Source of the DNA: an uncultured Caldilineaceae bacterium
Lineage (GTDB): Bacteria > Chloroflexota > Anaerolineae > Caldilineales > Caldilineaceae
Reading direction: 5' to 3'
DNA length: 36,342 bases
NCBI GenBank assembly: GCA_951813625.1
Contig: CATOTS010000048.1
Location: 1 to 36,342, forward strand
Positions 1 to 8,794 of this stretch are shown one piece after another. Within the stretch, counting starts at the first letter, position 1; each line of letters begins with the position of its first letter. Position numbers and translations under genes: made by a program. The notes beneath the pieces were generated by a model, which did not search any database, was not told where the DNA came from, and saw only the letters and a list, made by a program, of their open reading frames with translations.

Positions 1-104
1 AGCCACATCTTGAAGACGGTGCCATCTACCGTCCACGCAGGCCCACCAACCTGTCCCCCGTACCCATAACTCCGCCCTTCAGGGCAACATCGGCATTCGA
101 AAGG

Positions 105-1205
105 TTGAGTGGACAAGGGAGAGTAGCCTTGCAAAGTGTCACAAATAGCCAGGTGGAGATGATAACGGCCGTCCGTCCCCGTACCCGAAAAGCAGCCGAA
201 TACGCCAAGAGGGCGGAGGAAGCGGGCTGGCATGGCATCGGGTTTCTTGACAATCAGAACCTGTGCGGGGACATTTACGTTTCTATGGCGCTGGCTGCCA
301 GTGCTACGCAGCGGATCCAGCTGAGCACCGATGTGACGAACCCAGCGACCCGCCACCCGGCCGTGACTGCGGGGGCGATTGCAAGCATTCAAGAGGCGTC
401 GGAGGGGCGTGCGGTGCTGGGAATCGGGCGGGGGGACTCGGTGCTGGCCTTCGTTGGACACGCTCCCGCCTACGTGAGATCACTGGACAGCTACCTGAAA
501 GCCCTGCAGGCCTACCTGAAGGGCAATAGCGTGCCCTTCGATGACCTGACATTCTTGCGCGGCATCGCCCCTCCCGTTGATACGCTCAAGCTGGCGGAAA
601 CCCCCGCCGACAGCAGGATCAGGTGGATCGACTCCCGGGACAAGAAGGTGCCCGTGGCCGTTGCAGCGAGCGGGCCGAGGGTAATCGCAACCGCGGCGAG
701 ACACGCCGACATTGTCATGTTAGCCTTGGGGACAGACCTTGCGAGGCTGGGCTGGGGATTGGAGCAGGCACGAACCGCGCGTCGTGAGGCAGGGCTGGAA
801 CCGGACGGAATCCGGTACGGCGCCTACCTGAACATCGTCTGCCATCCGCAGCCGGAGGCAGCCCGCGAGATGGTCCAATTCCTGGACACATTCGTCCGGT
901 TTTCAGTGATGCACGGGAAAACGTTTGGGCCGGTAACGCAGGCGGACAAGGAAGTCCTGGCGAATCTGCACCAAGAGTACAACATGCGGGACCGCAACGT
1001 ATCGGTTGTTCCCCCCGCGCAGTTCGTGGACCAATTTGCGATCGTCGGTCCTCCGGAAACGTGTATCAGACGCATCCAGGAGATCATTGACCTGGGGATA
1101 GACAGGATAGTGATGATGGGCCCGTCCGTGGATGCAACCGATGATGAGCAGAAGCGGTGTGTGGACCTGTTGGCGTGGGAAGTGCTGCCGGCATTTTCGG
1201 GGTGA
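105..1205 (+). CDS. Luciferase-like (LLM class) flavin-dependent oxidoreductase
   Basis: A 366-residue bacterial luciferase-like TIM-barrel oxidoreductase, probably using F420 or flavin to act on an unknown substrate in the cytoplasm. The N-terminal part has the family pattern AKRAEEAGWHGIGFLDNQ, then STDVTNPATRHPAVTAGA and GRAVLGIGRGDS, which are typical of the F420-dependent methylenetetrahydromethanopterin-reductase-like group; the C-terminal part has IVGPPETCIRRIQEIIDLGID, also a family hallmark. The longest frame begins with TTG at 105 after a weak AAAGG. An ATG at 159 (MITAVRPRT) would start directly at the first beta strand, so the true start is uncertain. It stands alone; nothing nearby points to a substrate. 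Confidence 0.85.
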   Translation: MSGQGRVALQSVTNSQVEMITAVRPRTRKAAEYAKRAEEAGWHGIGFLDNQNLCGDIYVSMALAASATQRIQLSTDVTNPATRHPAVTAGAIASIQEASEGRAVLGIGRGDSVLAFVGHAPAYVRSLDSYLKALQAYLKGNSVPFDDLTFLRGIAPPVDTLKLAETPADSRIRWIDSRDKKVPVAVAASGPRVIATAARHADIVMLALGTDLARLGWGLEQARTARREAGLEPDGIRYGAYLNIVCHPQPEAAREMVQFLDTFVRFSVMHGKTFGPVTQADKEVLANLHQEYNMRDRNVSVVPPAQFVDQFAIVGPPETCIRRIQEIIDLGIDRIVMMGPSVDATDDEQKRCVDLLAWEVLPAFSG

Positions 1206-1788
1206 GGCCCAAGCCCGCTGCGAGCGTGGTCGGACGGTTGGGGCGGGAGATCCTGCTGTTCAGCTGCGCGACGCTTGCACTATCGTACCGTTGGCACATC
1301 AAGAGCTGAAAAGGATAGAGAATAACTGCTGTAGGAGTAAGCAGGGAGCGGCGGCTGCGAGGCAGGGCGATTGCATCGAATTGGGTCAAGACCCCGCGAC
1401 ACTACCTGATTCGATCCCAACTCCGAAAAAGTGCCGAGCCAATTGGTAGGGGCACCCCTTGTGGGTGCCCTTTGTGGGCTATTGTGGCGTCCAGATTTAG
1501 ATGCGATTGCCCTGACACAAAGCGGCGCGCGCCCTTGCATCCCTGACGCGACCCTTCGCAATCTGGTCGCAACGATCGGTCGACCGCGACCCTCGCGTGC
1601 GCCGCGGCCCCTGACTGACCATCCCCCGCATATCCTTTGCAGCCCCCACTGGACACTGCGGGACACGGAATCCCAATGCTGCATCCGGCCCCGCCGTGAA
1701 CACCGCCGCCGGCCGCCCGATACTGGCACAACCGCCCCCGCGCGGGTACACTACGGCAGAAACTCGACCCCACCACCAACCTTAACCA
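1206..1788. other. Intergenic stretch with one hairpin repeat
   Basis: About 580 bases without a supportable gene. It contains the GTAGGGG-type hairpin at 1446-1470. Open frames here on both strands have the biased composition of shadow frames and no recognisable motif. No clear promoter or terminator was found. Confidence 0.5.
1446..1470. repeat. GTAGGGG...CCTTGTG...CCC dispersed hairpin repeat, copy 1
   Basis: A short inverted repeat: GGGGCACCC pairs with GGGTGCCC around a CTTGTG-containing loop. The same layout (GTAGGGG, variable stem, CCTTGTG, complementary stem, CCC) recurs at 9583-9607 and 16303-16327 with different but compensating stem bases, so it is a dispersed REP-like hairpin rather than chance. 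Confidence 0.6.
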
Positions 1789-4700
1789 ATGCCCGGCCAA
1801 CTTTTCACCAGCTACTTTCTCGAAGAAGGCATCCTCCACTCCGACGCCTGGCAGGCGTCCCTGTCCGCGCCCACTGAGCTCGAGTCGTTTCGCGCGGAGG
1901 CGCTCGCCCTTCTCGACAATGCGGCCGGCTTTCACTCGATCAACGAGGCCTCGACCGAGCACGAGCTGATCCGCCCGCTGCTCGAACTGCTCGGCTGGGG
2001 CGACTACCTGCCGCAGCAGGGCAGCGACAGCAACGAGGACATCCCCGACCATCTGCTCTTCGGCGACGCCGACGCCAAGGCGCGGGCGGTGAACAAGCCG
2101 GCCGCGGCGCGCTACGGCGACGCGCTCGCTGTTACCGAGAGCAAACGCTTCGGGCGGCCGCTGGACGCGCGCGACAAAGAGGAGCAGGGCAAGCCCGGCT
2201 CGCCGCACGCCCAAATCCTGCGCTACCTGGCGACGGCAGATATCAACTCGGACGGGCGCATCCGTTGGGGCATCCTCACCAACGGCCGCATCTGGCGCCT
2301 CTACGACCGCCGCGCCCGCCCGCGCGCCAGCGGCTTCTACGAAGCCGACCTTGAAGCCGCCGCCAAGGCCGACGACGACCGCGCCCTGCGCACCTTCCGC
2401 CTGCTCTTCGGCCGCGCCTCCTTCAGCCCGCGCCACGGCGCGCAGACCAGCTTTCTCGAAGACGCCATCGCCGAAGGCCTGCGCAACGAAGAACAGGTCG
2501 CAAACGATCTTTCCGGCACCGTTTTTGAAAAAATCTACCCTGCCCTGGTGCGCGCGCTCGCAGACGGGAACGGCGCACAGCTGGGGGATGTCCGCCAGGC
2601 CGCCCTGATCTTGCTCTACCGCCTGCTCTTCCTGCTCTACGCCGAAGACCGCGACCTGCTGCCGGTCAACGACAGCCGCTACGACGACTACGGCCTGCGC
2701 AAGTCGGTGCGCGACGATATCGCCCAACGCATGGCCGCCGGCGACGCCTTCTCGGACTTCGCGACCAGCTACTACGACCACATAAGCACGCTCTGCCGCC
2801 AGATCGACAAGGGCGACCCGTCGATCGGCCTGCCGCCCTACAACGGCGGCCTCTTCGCGCCCGCAGCCGCGCCGCTGCTGCAAAGCAGTCGACTATCGGA
2901 CGCCCTGCTGGCGCCCATCATCTACGACCTCAGCCACGCCAGGAGCGACAGCGGCCGCCGCTACGTCAACTACCGCGACATGACCGTCCAGCAGCTCGGC
3001 TCGATCTACGAGCGCCTGCTCGAGCGCGAACCGGTGCGCGGCGAGGACGGCGAAATCGTCGTCCGACCCAACAGCTACGCCCGCAAGGACAGCGGCAGCT
3101 TCTACACGCCCCAGCCCCTCGTCGACCTGATCGTCGAGCGCACGCTCGGCCCTCTCATTGACGAGCGCCGCCGCCGCTTCGAGCGCCACGCGGCCCTGCT
3201 CAAGTCGAGCAGCCGCGACAAGGCCGCCCGCGCCGCCGAACTCCGCCCCTACGACCCCGCGCAGGCCGTCCTCGAGCTCAAAGTCCTCGACCCCGCCATG
3301 GGCAGCGGCCACTTCCTTGTCACCGCGGTCGACTACCTCTCGGACGCCATCGCCGAGCTGGTCGAAAGCGTGCCCGCCTCCGTCCCCTGGCTCGACGGCC
3401 TCTACGTTTCGCCCCTGGTCGACCGCATCGAAGCGATCCGCCGCGAGATTCTGGAACGCGCCCGCGCCGCCGCCTGGGTCGTCAACGAGGCCCAGCTTAC
3501 GGACCAGGCGATCATCCGCCGCATGGTCCTCAAGCGCTGTATCTACGGCGTCGACAAGAATCCGCTCACGGTCGAGCTGGCCAAGGTCTCGCTCTGGCTG
3601 CACAGCTTCACCGTCGGCGCGCCGCTCTCCTTCCTCGACCACCACCTGCGCTGCGGCGACTCGCTCGTCGGCCTGCGCGTCCACGACGCAACCGAGGAGA
3701 TGAAGCGCCTGGGCAAGATGTACTCGCCCAGCGCCATCCAGGCCGCCGAAAACGCCACCGGCGGCATGCAGCGCATCGAAGAGATGTCCGACGCCGACAT
3801 CACCGAGGTCGAGGAGTCGGCATCCCTGTTCCACGAGGTTGAAAAGACGACCGCGGAGCTGCGCAGCCTGCTCGACACCCTGTGCGGTGTGAACTGGCTG
3901 GCCGCGGGCATGAAGAAGAAGGCGCGCGGCGAGTTTGAAGCCCCGCTGGTCGGCGCGTTTGCGTTGCGCGAGGAACAGGCCTTTGCCCTGCTGACCGACG
4001 GCCCCGAGCGCGTCGATCCCGCCGATCCGATCCGGCAGCGCACCTTCTGGCCGGCATTCAGCGAAATGTGGCGCTCAGCGCGGGCGATTGCCGGCCGCGA
4101 GCGTTTTCTGCACTGGCAGGTCGCCTTTCCCGGCGTCTGGCAGGGCTGGCAGGACGACCGGCCCAAGGGCGGCTTCGACGCCGTCATCGGCAACCCGCCC
4201 TGGGACCGCATCAAGCTGCAGGAGGTCGAATGGTTCGCCACGCGCTCGCCCGAGCTGGCGCTGGCGCCGACCGCGGCCGCCCGCCGCCGGGGGATCAAAG
4301 AGTTGCGCGACGACGGCGACCCCCTTGCCGTCCAGTTCGACGCCGCCAAACAGCGCGCCGACCGCCTCGGCCAGCTGATTCGCGCCAGCGGGCACTACCC
4401 GCTTTTGGGCGGCGGCGACATCAACCTTTACTCGCTCTTCGTCGAGCGCTCCATGCGCCTGATCAAGCCGGACGGCATCGTCGGCCTGCTCACCCCTTCC
4501 GGCATCTACGCCGACAAGACCGCGGCGCGTTTCTTCAAGTCGGTTTCCACCAGAGGGCGCGTCGGTGGGCTGTTTGACTTCGAGAACAAGAAAATCTTCT
4601 TCAAGGATGTTCACGCTTCGTTCAAGTTCTGCGCCCTCATCTTCGGCGGCGAGGAGCGGCGCTTCGACCAGACCGACTGCGCCTTCTTCCTGCACGACAC

Positions 4701-5823
4701 CGCCGCCATCCAGGACGGGGAACGCTGCTTCCCCCTGGCCGCGGCCGATTTCTCCCGCGTCAACCCGAATACTGGCACCGCGCCTGTCTTCCGCACGCGC
4801 CGCGACGCCGACATTACCCGTCGCATCTACGAAGATCACCCTGTTCTCGTCGACCACTCTGGCACGGACGTGCGACGGACATGGCCTTTCGCCTACATGC
4901 GTATGTTTGACATGGCAAATTCTTCTCATCTATTTAGGTCGGCTACAGACCTAAGAACAAATGGCTTCTATCCGGTGCAGGGTAATCGCTGGAAGAAAGG
5001 AGAGGAGCTTTACGTTCCCCTGTATCAAGGACGTGTGATCTGGCATTATGACCACCGCGCCAACTCTGTCCGTGTCAATCCTAAGAGCCTTCACAATCCG
5101 TTTCTGAGTGAGGTAGTCTCAGAGTCCCACCACGCAGACCCCTTATTCCTTCCTAGTTCACAGTATTTCGTACCAGCCAATTCTGTGGATTCCCGAGTTC
5201 CAGTTGAGAATGGCTGGTGGCTGGCCTACAGGGACATTGCAAGGTCAACTGACGAGAGGACAATGGTCGCGGCCGCAATCCCTCGTGTTGGTTGTGGCGA
5301 TACGCTGCCAATCCTGATGTCAAAAGGAGTTTGCTCCGGCGAGAAATGGATGGACCTATTGTTGGCCAACTTGAACTCTTTTGTACTGGATTTTGTTACA
5401 CGTCAAAAGGTCCAGGGGACACACATAAAGCTCTATACTCTTGAGCAGATACCCGTCATCGCGCCCGACGACTACGACCGCACCTTCGGCCACACCACCG
5501 CCCGCGAACTCGTGCGCGACCACGTTCTGCGGCTCACATACACCGCCCACGACATGACCCCCTTCGCCCGCGACCTCGGCTACGACGGCCCGCCCTTCAT
5601 CTGGAACGACGAGGAGCGCCGCCACCTGCGCGCCCGCCTCGACGCGCTCTACTTCCACCTCTACGGCCTCTCCAAGGATGACGCCGCCTACATCCTCGAT
5701 ACCTTCCCCATCGTCCGCCGCCACGACGAGGCCGCCTTCGGCACATACCGCACCAAGGAGATGGTCCTCGCGTACTACAATGCCCTCGACGCCGGGGATA
5801 CGGATGTCGAGGTGGCGGTTTAA
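1789..5823 (+). CDS. Type IIG-like restriction-modification enzyme (Eco57I-type N6-adenine methylase fused to nuclease)
   Basis: A single-chain restriction-modification protein of 1344 residues, the usual length for the Eco57I/MmeI-like group. The N-terminal part has HELIRPLLELLGWG and a PD-(D/E)xK-like nuclease pattern (D86 in IPDHLLF, then E117-S-K119), followed by RWGILTNGRIWRLYD as in type I HsdR N-domains. The methylase core has SGSFYTPQPLVDLI near 435, motif I DPAMGSGHF at 501-509, IYGVDKNPLTVELAKVSLWL near 585, and the N6-adenine catalytic motif N802-P-P-W805. The region after about residue 1000, where target recognition is expected, is encoded by clearly more AT-rich DNA (about 4880-5455) than the rest. 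The ATG at 1789 has no strong Shine-Dalgarno sequence. No separate specificity or methylase subunit is nearby, fitting a stand-alone enzyme. BREX PglX is a less likely alternative because no other BREX gene is present. Confidence 0.88.
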   Translation: MPGQLFTSYFLEEGILHSDAWQASLSAPTELESFRAEALALLDNAAGFHSINEASTEHELIRPLLELLGWGDYLPQQGSDSNEDIPDHLLFGDADAKARAVNKPAAARYGDALAVTESKRFGRPLDARDKEEQGKPGSPHAQILRYLATADINSDGRIRWGILTNGRIWRLYDRRARPRASGFYEADLEAAAKADDDRALRTFRLLFGRASFSPRHGAQTSFLEDAIAEGLRNEEQVANDLSGTVFEKIYPALVRALADGNGAQLGDVRQAALILLYRLLFLLYAEDRDLLPVNDSRYDDYGLRKSVRDDIAQRMAAGDAFSDFATSYYDHISTLCRQIDKGDPSIGLPPYNGGLFAPAAAPLLQSSRLSDALLAPIIYDLSHARSDSGRRYVNYRDMTVQQLGSIYERLLEREPVRGEDGEIVVRPNSYARKDSGSFYTPQPLVDLIVERTLGPLIDERRRRFERHAALLKSSSRDKAARAAELRPYDPAQAVLELKVLDPAMGSGHFLVTAVDYLSDAIAELVESVPASVPWLDGLYVSPLVDRIEAIRREILERARAAAWVVNEAQLTDQAIIRRMVLKRCIYGVDKNPLTVELAKVSLWLHSFTVGAPLSFLDHHLRCGDSLVGLRVHDATEEMKRLGKMYSPSAIQAAENATGGMQRIEEMSDADITEVEESASLFHEVEKTTAELRSLLDTLCGVNWLAAGMKKKARGEFEAPLVGAFALREEQAFALLTDGPERVDPADPIRQRTFWPAFSEMWRSARAIAGRERFLHWQVAFPGVWQGWQDDRPKGGFDAVIGNPPWDRIKLQEVEWFATRSPELALAPTAAARRRGIKELRDDGDPLAVQFDAAKQRADRLGQLIRASGHYPLLGGGDINLYSLFVERSMRLIKPDGIVGLLTPSGIYADKTAARFFKSVSTRGRVGGLFDFENKKIFFKDVHASFKFCALIFGGEERRFDQTDCAFFLHDTAAIQDGERCFPLAAADFSRVNPNTGTAPVFRTRRDADITRRIYEDHPVLVDHSGTDVRRTWPFAYMRMFDMANSSHLFRSATDLRTNGFYPVQGNRWKKGEELYVPLYQGRVIWHYDHRANSVRVNPKSLHNPFLSEVVSESHHADPLFLPSSQYFVPANSVDSRVPVENGWWLAYRDIARSTDERTMVAAAIPRVGCGDTLPILMSKGVCSGEKWMDLLLANLNSFVLDFVTRQKVQGTHIKLYTLEQIPVIAPDDYDRTFGHTTARELVRDHVLRLTYTAHDMTPFARDLGYDGPPFIWNDEERRHLRARLDALYFHLYGLSKDDAAYILDTFPIVRRHDEAAFGTYRTKEMVLAYYNALDAGDTDVEVAV

Positions 5824-5854
5824 TAGTCGATGCAGTTGCGGTGCTGTAGGGCTC

Positions 5855-6115
5855 TCAGCCTAGCGCACTCGCAAGGCAGACGATGGCGTCTTCATACCAG
5901 CGCTCCGCCGCCGCCAGCGCTCTCACTTTGGTGCTTGACGCTTTCCAGAACACAATCGGAACCGGTTCGGTAAAGCTTGCGCCGCGAAGGTTCGCGTCAA
6001 ATCCCCATTCTTCCCGCTCGTTCGGGTACACGCTGACTTGCAGATAGCTCCGATTGCCACCGACATTGAACACAAGTAGCTCACGGCCGTCCTTCTCTTC
6101 GCTCTGCCATTCCAA
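5855..6115 (-). CDS. Small hypothetical protein
   Basis: An 86-residue minus-strand frame, convergent with the restriction enzyme. It starts with TTG (codon 6115-6113) with AAAGG about 10 bases upstream and an in-frame stop just before it, which supports this start. The sequence (LLVFNVGGNRSYLQVSVYPNEREEWGFDANLRGASFTEPVPIVFWKAS) reads like a compact mixed beta/alpha protein with reasonable residue use rather than a shadow frame. No family was recognised, and there is no partner gene to suggest a role. Confidence 0.45.
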   Translation of the reverse strand: MEWQSEEKDGRELLVFNVGGNRSYLQVSVYPNEREEWGFDANLRGASFTEPVPIVFWKASSTKVRALAAAERWYEDAIVCLASALG

Positions 6116-6171
6116 GGTGCGTCATCCTTTCAGTACGGTCCGACTCAGACACGCTCGGAGCCGATTCATTC

Positions 6172-6387
6172 GTGCCCACACAGCGAAATGCCGCGCGCGG
6201 TGTAGGTAGTACGAATCCGCGACTCACATACAGTCAACAGCCGCTTGTCGAGCCTTCTGCCGAGGGGCTCTCCTGGCTGAGCGAGTGGCTACAGGCGGGA
6301 TTTGATGCCCAGGGCAAGGTCCCGCAGGCAAGTCTCGACGATCTGGACTGGCCGGCCTCCTCGCTTATTCCTTCTCCGCAATCCTGA
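6172..6387 (+). CDS. Doubtful short hypothetical protein
   Basis: A 71-codon frame with a GTG start and no obvious Shine-Dalgarno sequence. Its second half (EGLSWLSEWLQAGFDAQGKVPQASLDDLDWP) is plausible protein; the first half is not distinctive. It may be a small gene, the end of a decayed gene, or chance. Confidence 0.2.
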   Translation: MPTQRNAARGVGSTNPRLTYSQQPLVEPSAEGLSWLSEWLQAGFDAQGKVPQASLDDLDWPASSLIPSPQS

Positions 6388-6737
6388 GTTTGCAAAATGG
6401 ACACTCTCCGCCCCCTTTTTCTGGAATAGGGGCTGGCGGAGGGAGTGTAAGGGTTGATAGAGTTATGTCAAGCGGGGACGACTATGGGTAGGAGAAGGAG
6501 GTGGCGATTCGTTTGCTGGCTGGAGGCGAGATCGTGGGCGATGCGGAGAACTTCCCTAAGAATAGCCAAGTCCTGGGCCGAGCCGCCCGCCCCGCCTCCG
6601 TATCGAGCTCCAAATCGGTGTCGCCGGGAATACTGCAGGAGTTAACTGTGGGACAGTGGAAAGGAAAGAGGCTTGGTAGTCGTGGCAAGGATCATCTCAA
6701 GAGACATAAAGTTCAAAGTATTGTACTTGTGAATCTT
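6388..6737. other. Intergenic stretch, composition intermediate between neighbours
   Basis: About 350 bases between the doubtful short frame and the end of the minus-strand cassette. A plus-strand frame from 6501 runs through here but most of its length lies opposite the minus-strand gene at 6738-7319 and it has no recognisable motif. No repeat or regulatory site was identified. Confidence 0.35.
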
Positions 6738-7319
6738 TTAATCGCTGAAGTGCTGTTCAGGGAGAGCGACCCGATATTGGTAGTAGTAGAAGCGAGTAGC
6801 GAGATGTTGGAGGTAGGGAGGATGGAAAAAACATCGCCTTTGCAACTCACCGGTATTGAATCGAGCGTATACTTCATCGGTCGGCATTGCGAAATATCGC
6901 TTGAAATCCACGACCATTTCAGGCAACCCTTCGACCGTCAGATCCTGCTCTGGTTCTACTTTCTGCAAGAACTGGTATCGAATATCTCGGTTGGTGCGAA
7001 TGTAGTTCCAAGCGATTCTGTTTACTCCAGGCGCCTGTCTGACATGCGTTGCCGTATAGACACCACAGAACAAAACGTTTGACATGAGCTTGGCATTATT
7101 GCCGGCACTCCCTCGCTCCCGTTCTCGCCAATCCCCTTCGAGATCACAGTCCTGACTAACCACAATTGCATAAGGATGCACAACAGGGGTGACAGCAATT
7201 TCGTCAGAGCCTATTGTATCAACCGCCACTGTAATTTGTAGGAGATTGTCTACGATCTCTCCTTGACGTAATGGGCCTCTCGAAGGCGCCTTCTCGTAAA
7301 TAGACCCTGGCGCAGCCAA
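6738..7319 (-). CDS. Hypothetical protein with SQDCD motif, last gene of a three-gene minus-strand cassette
   Basis: A 193-residue protein of unrecognised function. Its first third contains VVHPYAIVVSQDCDLEGDW; the SQDCD core and the flanking predicted strands suggest a conserved domain. The second half is rich in Arg, Tyr and Phe (IRTNRDIRYQFLQKV, CFFHPPYLQHLATRFYYYQYRV). No signal peptide or membrane segment is seen. Start is TTG at 7319: GAGGGA lies eight or so bases upstream and overlaps the end and stop codon of the preceding gene (7323), so the two are probably translationally coupled. The DNA is less GC-rich than neighbouring core genes, as in the rest of the cassette, which suggests transfer. 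Confidence 0.6.
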   Translation of the reverse strand: MAAPGSIYEKAPSRGPLRQGEIVDNLLQITVAVDTIGSDEIAVTPVVHPYAIVVSQDCDLEGDWRERERGSAGNNAKLMSNVLFCGVYTATHVRQAPGVNRIAWNYIRTNRDIRYQFLQKVEPEQDLTVEGLPEMVVDFKRYFAMPTDEVYARFNTGELQRRCFFHPPYLQHLATRFYYYQYRVALPEQHFSD

Positions 7320-7322
7320 ACT

Positions 7323-7763
7323 CTATCCCTCGCTGATTTCAAGCTCAAATGATGGTCTCTCAATCGTGTCCCGCACAACTGCTTTCACACGTGTCATGCT
7401 AGGCAACGAAGGACGCGTTGTCAGACTGGGAGTTTGATAAAAGGAATAAATGTCCGCTAAAGATTGAACAAGATCGACTAAACCCTCTTCCGGTATACGA
7501 TCAATCAGCCAGTGGCAGAATAGAAGCATTGCCCATTCTCTGTCATCTGGCCGATACCCTGCGATATCGGGTCTGGCAATGTAGGAAGATGTATAACTTT
7601 CCGCAGCTAAGTCGGGCGCCAACCAGTTGCTAAGTTCGTCTCCCTGGGCCGTTGTTTCCCGAAATGGGGCTTGGTCCCATCGCACTGTGGAGTTGGGGTT
7701 TGATGCACCAGCGGAATAGGTGCCCGGCTCTCTGATTGTATTGATCGAGAATTGCTGTTTCAT
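7323..7763 (-). CDS. Small hypothetical protein, middle gene of the cassette
   Basis: A 146-residue soluble protein with no family that I recognise. The middle part (REWAMLLFCHWLIDRIPEEGLVDLVQSLADIYSFY) looks like two amphipathic helices. The ATG at 7763 has an excellent GGAGG about six bases upstream, so this start is well supported even though it overlaps the 3' end of the preceding TIGR04255-type frame by about 130 bases. The next gene starts only a few bases after its stop. Position between a TIGR04255-type protein and the SQDCD protein suggests that the three work together. Function unknown. Confidence 0.6.
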   Translation of the reverse strand: MKQQFSINTIREPGTYSAGASNPNSTVRWDQAPFRETTAQGDELSNWLAPDLAAESYTSSYIARPDIAGYRPDDREWAMLLFCHWLIDRIPEEGLVDLVQSLADIYSFYQTPSLTTRPSLPSMTRVKAVVRDTIERPSFELEISEG

Positions 7764-8452
7764 CTCCTACCTCCGTGCGTTGGTCGGTGAAGAAATCGCT
7801 GCTAATCAGGTAGGCTGTTTCCCTTGTCTCTTCGATCATTACCAGCCCATGTTGAATACGGATCTGCCCCAGGTTTCCTTTCAAGCGAACTGTGGTGACC
7901 TGAGTGCAGTTTTCGACTCTCGGACCGATGTCGCTATCAGATAAGATGCCCGGCAAATGCGGTTGGATTAAGTTCCGACCAAGCCAGTTCGGGCAGGCCA
8001 ATTTCTGAACGTCGAATCAGGTTTTCATATTGTAAACCGATTCTTGTAAAGAATGTAGGTCCATAGACCTCCTTGAGAGAGGCAAGCGGCCCTTTGATGC
8101 GGCTGGCGAAATCCTCTCAGTTGCTATAGGCAGATGTGCGGAGAGACAAGAATTCTCTCGTTAGCGTAAGAAGCCACTCCGTATCTGCTGAAACAAAGTC
8201 ATATCCCGACGATCCTTTTGGCAGAAGGCCTCTGAGTTCTGGGGGTAGCGCGTTCTCAAGTTCTATGGGAATTTGAGCGTTAGGTTGCTTTTGTCTTTCT
8301 TGGAAAATCGGAAACTCATGACGGATACTCTCCTGAAAGTCCACAGGCAGAGTTGCTTCAATTTTCAGAATGCTTGGAAAGCGTAACTGGCACACAACCT
8401 GATTTAACGGGTTATGGCTGTAACTAACTCGGTCAGTAATCGGAAACGGCAT
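7630..8452 (-). pseudogene. TIGR04255-family protein gene broken by a stop codon and a frameshift
   Basis: The 5' part (8452-8117) encodes MPFPITDRVSYSHNPLNQV followed by VCQLRFPSILKIEATLP, which I recognise as the start of TIGR04255-family proteins (about 250 residues, sporadic distribution, function unknown). It ends at a TGA (8119-8117) exactly where the family continues. Reading on in the same frame gives EDFASRIKGPLASLKEVYG and PTFFTRIGLQYENLIRRSEI down to about 7975, where a one-base shift near GGATTAAGTT is needed to enter the frame that gives IQPHLPGILSDSDIG, YLISSDFFTDQRTEVGDE and GHLFRWCIKPQLHSAMGP, the family's C-terminal half. Two lesions suggest a pseudogene; assembly errors or a TGG-to-TGA read error are alternatives. 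No strong Shine-Dalgarno sequence precedes the ATG. Confidence 0.72.
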
Positions 8453-8794
8453 AGTTTTACAGGTTTATTGTCTACTCGACAGCAAGAGCGACGTGGAACT
8501 TTGCCGGAATCATACATGGATTAGGTCTCTCTCGTGAAATTGATTGCCGTGCACAGGCACATCCCCCAGATCCCGGCCCAGATAACCCTCCCCCCATGGA
8601 CATAACTGTTCAATTTGGTCGACAGTACCCAACTTCGGCAGCGGGTGTGCGCCGCACACCAGCGGCACCTTGTACGTTCCCGTGCCTAGCCTATACCATG
8701 TCCAAAAAGGAGACAGCAATCAACAGGGAGGACCCCGCGTAAGCGCCCCTTCCGAACCTGCCCGTTAGGCCACTCGCCACGAGGAAAAGAAGCC
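8453..8794. other. Intergenic stretch, possible gene remnant
   Basis: About 340 bases between the divergent cassette and the GIY-YIG gene. A minus-strand frame around 8719-8510 contains CPWGEGYLGRDLGDVPVHGNQ, which looks more protein-like than a shadow frame and may be the tail of a decayed gene, but I cannot assign it. A promoter for the plus-strand gene is expected here; none is clear. Confidence 0.25.

Noticed and set aside
1402..2883. Minus-strand 493-codon frame
   Set aside because: Antisense to the N-terminal part of the restriction enzyme and low-complexity Val/Ala/Gly composition.
1789..5823. BREX PglX methylase
   Set aside because: No brxC, pglZ or brxL-type gene nearby, and an N-terminal nuclease-like ExK motif favours a type IIG enzyme.
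6501..7082. Plus-strand 193-codon frame opposite the SQDCD gene
   Set aside because: Mostly antisense to a better supported minus-strand gene with coupled start; no motif and no Shine-Dalgarno-backed start.
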